A DNA stretch of 64,000 bases from Scortum barcoo (Eukaryota > Chordata > Actinopteri > Centrarchiformes > Terapontidae), in the NCBI GenBank assembly GCA_023238725.1, contig CM041546.1, positions 20,034,085 to 20,098,084 of the forward strand. The letters run 5' to 3'. Below the pieces are notes generated by a model that was not told the DNA's origin, did not search any database, and worked only from the letters and a program-made list of their open reading frames with translations. Both the position numbers and the translations under genes were made by a program. Below, piece by piece: positions 61,200 to 64,000 of this stretch; positions within the stretch are counted from its first letter, which is position 1; every line of letters begins with the position of its first letter.

Positions 61200-62080
61200 A
61201 TTCCTGTTCCTGTGTGATGTACTGAACGCCAAAGAACATGCAAAAATAAACCCTGACACTTCTGCTTGTGTGTTTATTAACCCTTTATCACAGCAGCCTG
61301 TGTGATCGCTGGCACATTCACAAAGTCACCATCAATTATCACAGCGCCGGCTAAGCCTTTGGGCAGATTGCTGGTCCTGCGGTGTCTGCATGACACGATT
61401 GATCAGTAAATAATGTTTGTCATGTCTGCTTGCTTGTGTTTTAATGCTGGCACAGAATGGCGGCGCTCCAAACTGCCTCTGTTGTCTGTTGGGTTTATTT
61501 GGCTCAGGCCTGAATCTAATTATTTTCACAGTGATTGATAAGATAGCCGCCACATTTTAATCTGGGAGTGTGTGGAGCCTCTGCGGGATGAATTTGAGTT
61601 CTCAGACACTAAAAATGCTGCAGCATTGATTTTTCAGTTGAAGTGTGTATTCAGTGGTGAAGAAATAATTCATACTTCGGACTCTGTAAGTAAGATTAGA
61701 ACTGGCCCTGAAATGACAGAGTGGAGAGAACAAATGATGAATGGAAAATTAGTGTACAGACGTGGCACTGCTGAGTGCCCCAAAAACAATAGCGTGACAT
61801 TGGAAGGGAAGTTTAAAACTGGGCCGAGCACATTTCTGTTTTGCTCATTTACATGTGACGTATTGAGAATTATCTCCAATTAAATCAACCTCAAGCATCA
61901 CAAAAACCCTTGTTAAAACCTGAAAGACCTGTTCTGCTCAGCGCCGCCCTCGCATAATGCGTCTCTGTCATGAGGGTGCAGTTTGTTTGGTTTATGAGCT
62001 CAAAAGGTTGTTTAATTTGAAGGCTTTGCCATACAGCAAGTAATGAACCTTATGCTGCACTCTCCAGTGGTTCAGAGATA
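61200..62080. other. Spacer between class II alpha and beta
   Basis: Only about 0.9 kb separates the alpha poly(A) signal from the beta start. No clear X/Y box was found just upstream of the beta gene. Confidence 0.35.
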
Positions 62081-63593
62081 ATGGGACATTATTTTCTGTA
62101 CAAACTTTCAGTCTTTGCTATTTTACTGTGCATTACACCAGCAGGTAGGTTTCTTCATGTATCATGTACTTCTTTTACACATTTACACGTACTTCTATGC
62201 TCATAGTTTACAGACCACAAAATGTCGTGCCTGTTTGTACCTTTGTAAATGGCCCTAAGTTGGCTTTGTAACTTTCTAACTTTTGAGAGAAGAAAAATAT
62301 TCTTGCTCTCATAAATGACACAGTTGGATTCCTAAACAATGAAAAGCGCTCAATTCAGTACACTAAGTACTTCTATTGCTATTTGTCATTGTATGATCAG
62401 CAGCTGATGGTAGCTAGTGTTGACTAATGTTGAGCAATATTAGAAAGATACTGCTGTAACTAATATGATTAATTCAAATGGGTGACTTTATGAGTCCTCT
62501 GTGCTTCTATTACTTTTCATCTGTATTTTACATTTGCTTCTATCCTGTTATTATAGGGCCATTTACGATAGCAGTGGCTGTTGTTCAGCTGTAGTTAAAG
62601 TCTATGGTCTCGTTAATTGTCATAGTCAGTTGTTTTAATGCAGTATGACTCACCTGTGTAGTGTTTTCTCTAATTTACAGTTGTTGCCCTCTGCAGAAAT
62701 GTGACAAGATGAATAGTTTTAAAAACCAGATCATGCTGGGCTACAACATCTTAGTTATCGGTCATAACAGATTTTCTATCTGTTACAGGTGGCTATGTGT
62801 ATCAGATGATATATGACTGTGAGTACAGTGACAACATCACAGATGTGGTCTTCTTTGTGAAAAACATTTTTAACCAGAAGCTTGTCACCATGTACGACTC
62901 TCGGGTTGGGAAGTATGTTGGCTTTGGAGAATACGGTATGGAGAATGCAGCTCATTATAACAATCAGACTTGGAAAATGGCAGAAAGGAAAAGTCAAGTG
63001 GAGACTCTTTGCCGGTACAATGCTCGGTTATTCATAAGGAGCACACTGAATAGAAAAGGTAAGTTTCTGGTATTTCTACTGTTGGAAAAGAGTTTTGAAG
63101 CACTGTATTAAACGCCCGACAGAGCCACTTCATTGGCTTAATTTGCTTCATTGGAAAAAGGAAACAATTGTTCTCATTCCCCATTCTCTAATTAACCAGC
63201 TTGAGAAAACTGCTTTGCCTTTAACTCTCTGTGCCACTCTGTGCTTTGAAGCAGGCTCTACGTCCAGAAGGTCATTTATCTAATTTTGGTCTAATCACTT
63301 CTACACTCCAGTGCCTCCGATTGTCAAGGTCCATCAGACCAAGCCAGCTGACTATGGGGAGAAATCCATGCTTCAGTGCAGCGCTATGGGTTTTTTTCCT
63401 CAGGAAGTGAGGGTGACCTGGCTGAGAGACGGGGTAAAAGTCACCGCCGATGTGTCGTCAACAGACGTCCTGGCCAACGGGGACTGGAGCTTCCAGCTTC
63501 ACTCTTACCTGGAGTTCACCCCCAGAAGAGGGGAGAGGGTGAGCTGCAGGGTGGACCACAGCAGCCTGACAGAGAGCCTGGAGGTGGACTGGG
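62081..63593 (+). CDS. MHC class II beta chain, partial (3' end beyond window)
   Basis: Partner of the alpha chain just upstream, same strand. Visible exons: 62081-62144 (signal, MGHYFLYKLSVFAILLCITP), 62789-63058 (beta-1, the classic 270-base exon), 63312-63593 (beta-2). Beta-1 has the Cys pair (YDCEYSDN, TLCRYNAR), YDSRVGKYVGFGEYG, and NIT and NQT glycosylation sites. Beta-2 is an Ig C1 domain (LQCSAMGFFPQEVRVTWLRD ... VSCRVDHSSL). By eye alignment, the peptide-binding Trp61 is Tyr (NAAHY) and His81 is Tyr (LCRYN), while Asn82 is kept. With the unusual alpha chain this suggests a nonclassical pair. The connecting/TM/tail exons are not present before 64000. Confidence 0.9.
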
Positions 63594-64000
63594 GTAAGGA
63601 ATAGTCTAGAGGAGAGAGCACACTATGAAATTTAGATTTAGTCTATTTTACTCACCATGTTATAACTTTAATAGTAAGGACAGACCTAATGGAAATGAAT
63701 AACACTAGTATAGAACTGAGACATTTTATTGCCATTTTCATACAGTGCAGACCTATGATAGGACAGCATCTCTCTTGCACCACACTGGTTAAATCTCTTG
63801 GAACAGTCTAAAGACAGTGTCTGATGGGACGGATGATAGAGGAGGAAAAGATTCCTACATTAGTGACTTGTGAGCCTTCACGTCATCCGACAGTTCAAGG
63901 CATGATTGTTGGTTGTGTGAGGGTTAAAAATACTGTGCATTGACAAAATAACAATATATCCATTAAATTAGGGTTTAATTACATTGAGTGATGGACTTTG
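63594..64000 (+). other. Class II beta intron 3, cut by window end
   Basis: Starts with donor GTAAGG after the beta-2 exon; no further exon is visible. Confidence 0.6.

Overview
The window is genomic DNA from a bony fish, probably a spiny-rayed teleost. Genes are split by GT-AG introns. Introns and spacers are AT-rich and full of microsatellites and interspersed repeats. The gene set is a teleost copy of the extended MHC region: pbx2, a NOTCH4-position Notch-like gene, tap1, brd2, and an MHC class II alpha/beta pair. All assignments come from reading conserved protein motifs and splice junctions by eye; no database search was run.

Layout. 320-7145 (+): pbx2, 8 coding exons, a TALE homeodomain factor. 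7.9-19.1 kb: a spacer holding two tandem Hes/Her bHLH-Orange repressor genes (10147-11158 and 16194-17156, both ending WRPWP). Around them lie four related ~107-bp non-coding modules, each bounded by outward-symmetrical GTGGGAA...TTCCCAC (RBPJ/Su(H)-type) sites. 19774-28550 (-): an 11-exon Notch-like receptor with signal peptide, only two LNRs, heterodimerisation region, one membrane segment, basic region and four ankyrin repeats, and no EGF repeats at all. 29671-32378 (-): an unrecognised gene made of two tandem copies of a transposase-like N-terminal domain, with a frameshift in the second copy.

35.5-43.5 kb (+): tap1, 12 coding exons, with NF-kB and ISRE-like promoter sites, an arginine inside Walker A, and a perfect 21-bp hairpin in the 3'UTR. 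45534-54931 (+): brd2, 12 coding exons, two bromodomains and an ET domain, with a DNA-transposon fragment and a long AAT microsatellite in its tenth intron. 57306-60406 (+): MHC class II alpha, 4 exons. 62081-63593 (+): MHC class II beta, three exons visible; the rest runs off the window.

How the genes relate. tap1 and the class II pair serve antigen presentation. pbx2, brd2 and the Notch-like gene are the usual non-immune passengers of this syntenic block. A Notch-family receptor next to two Hes/Her genes and putative RBPJ modules makes the 9-28 kb part a compact Notch-themed neighbourhood. The EGF-less Notch and the repeated paired-site modules are the most unusual content.
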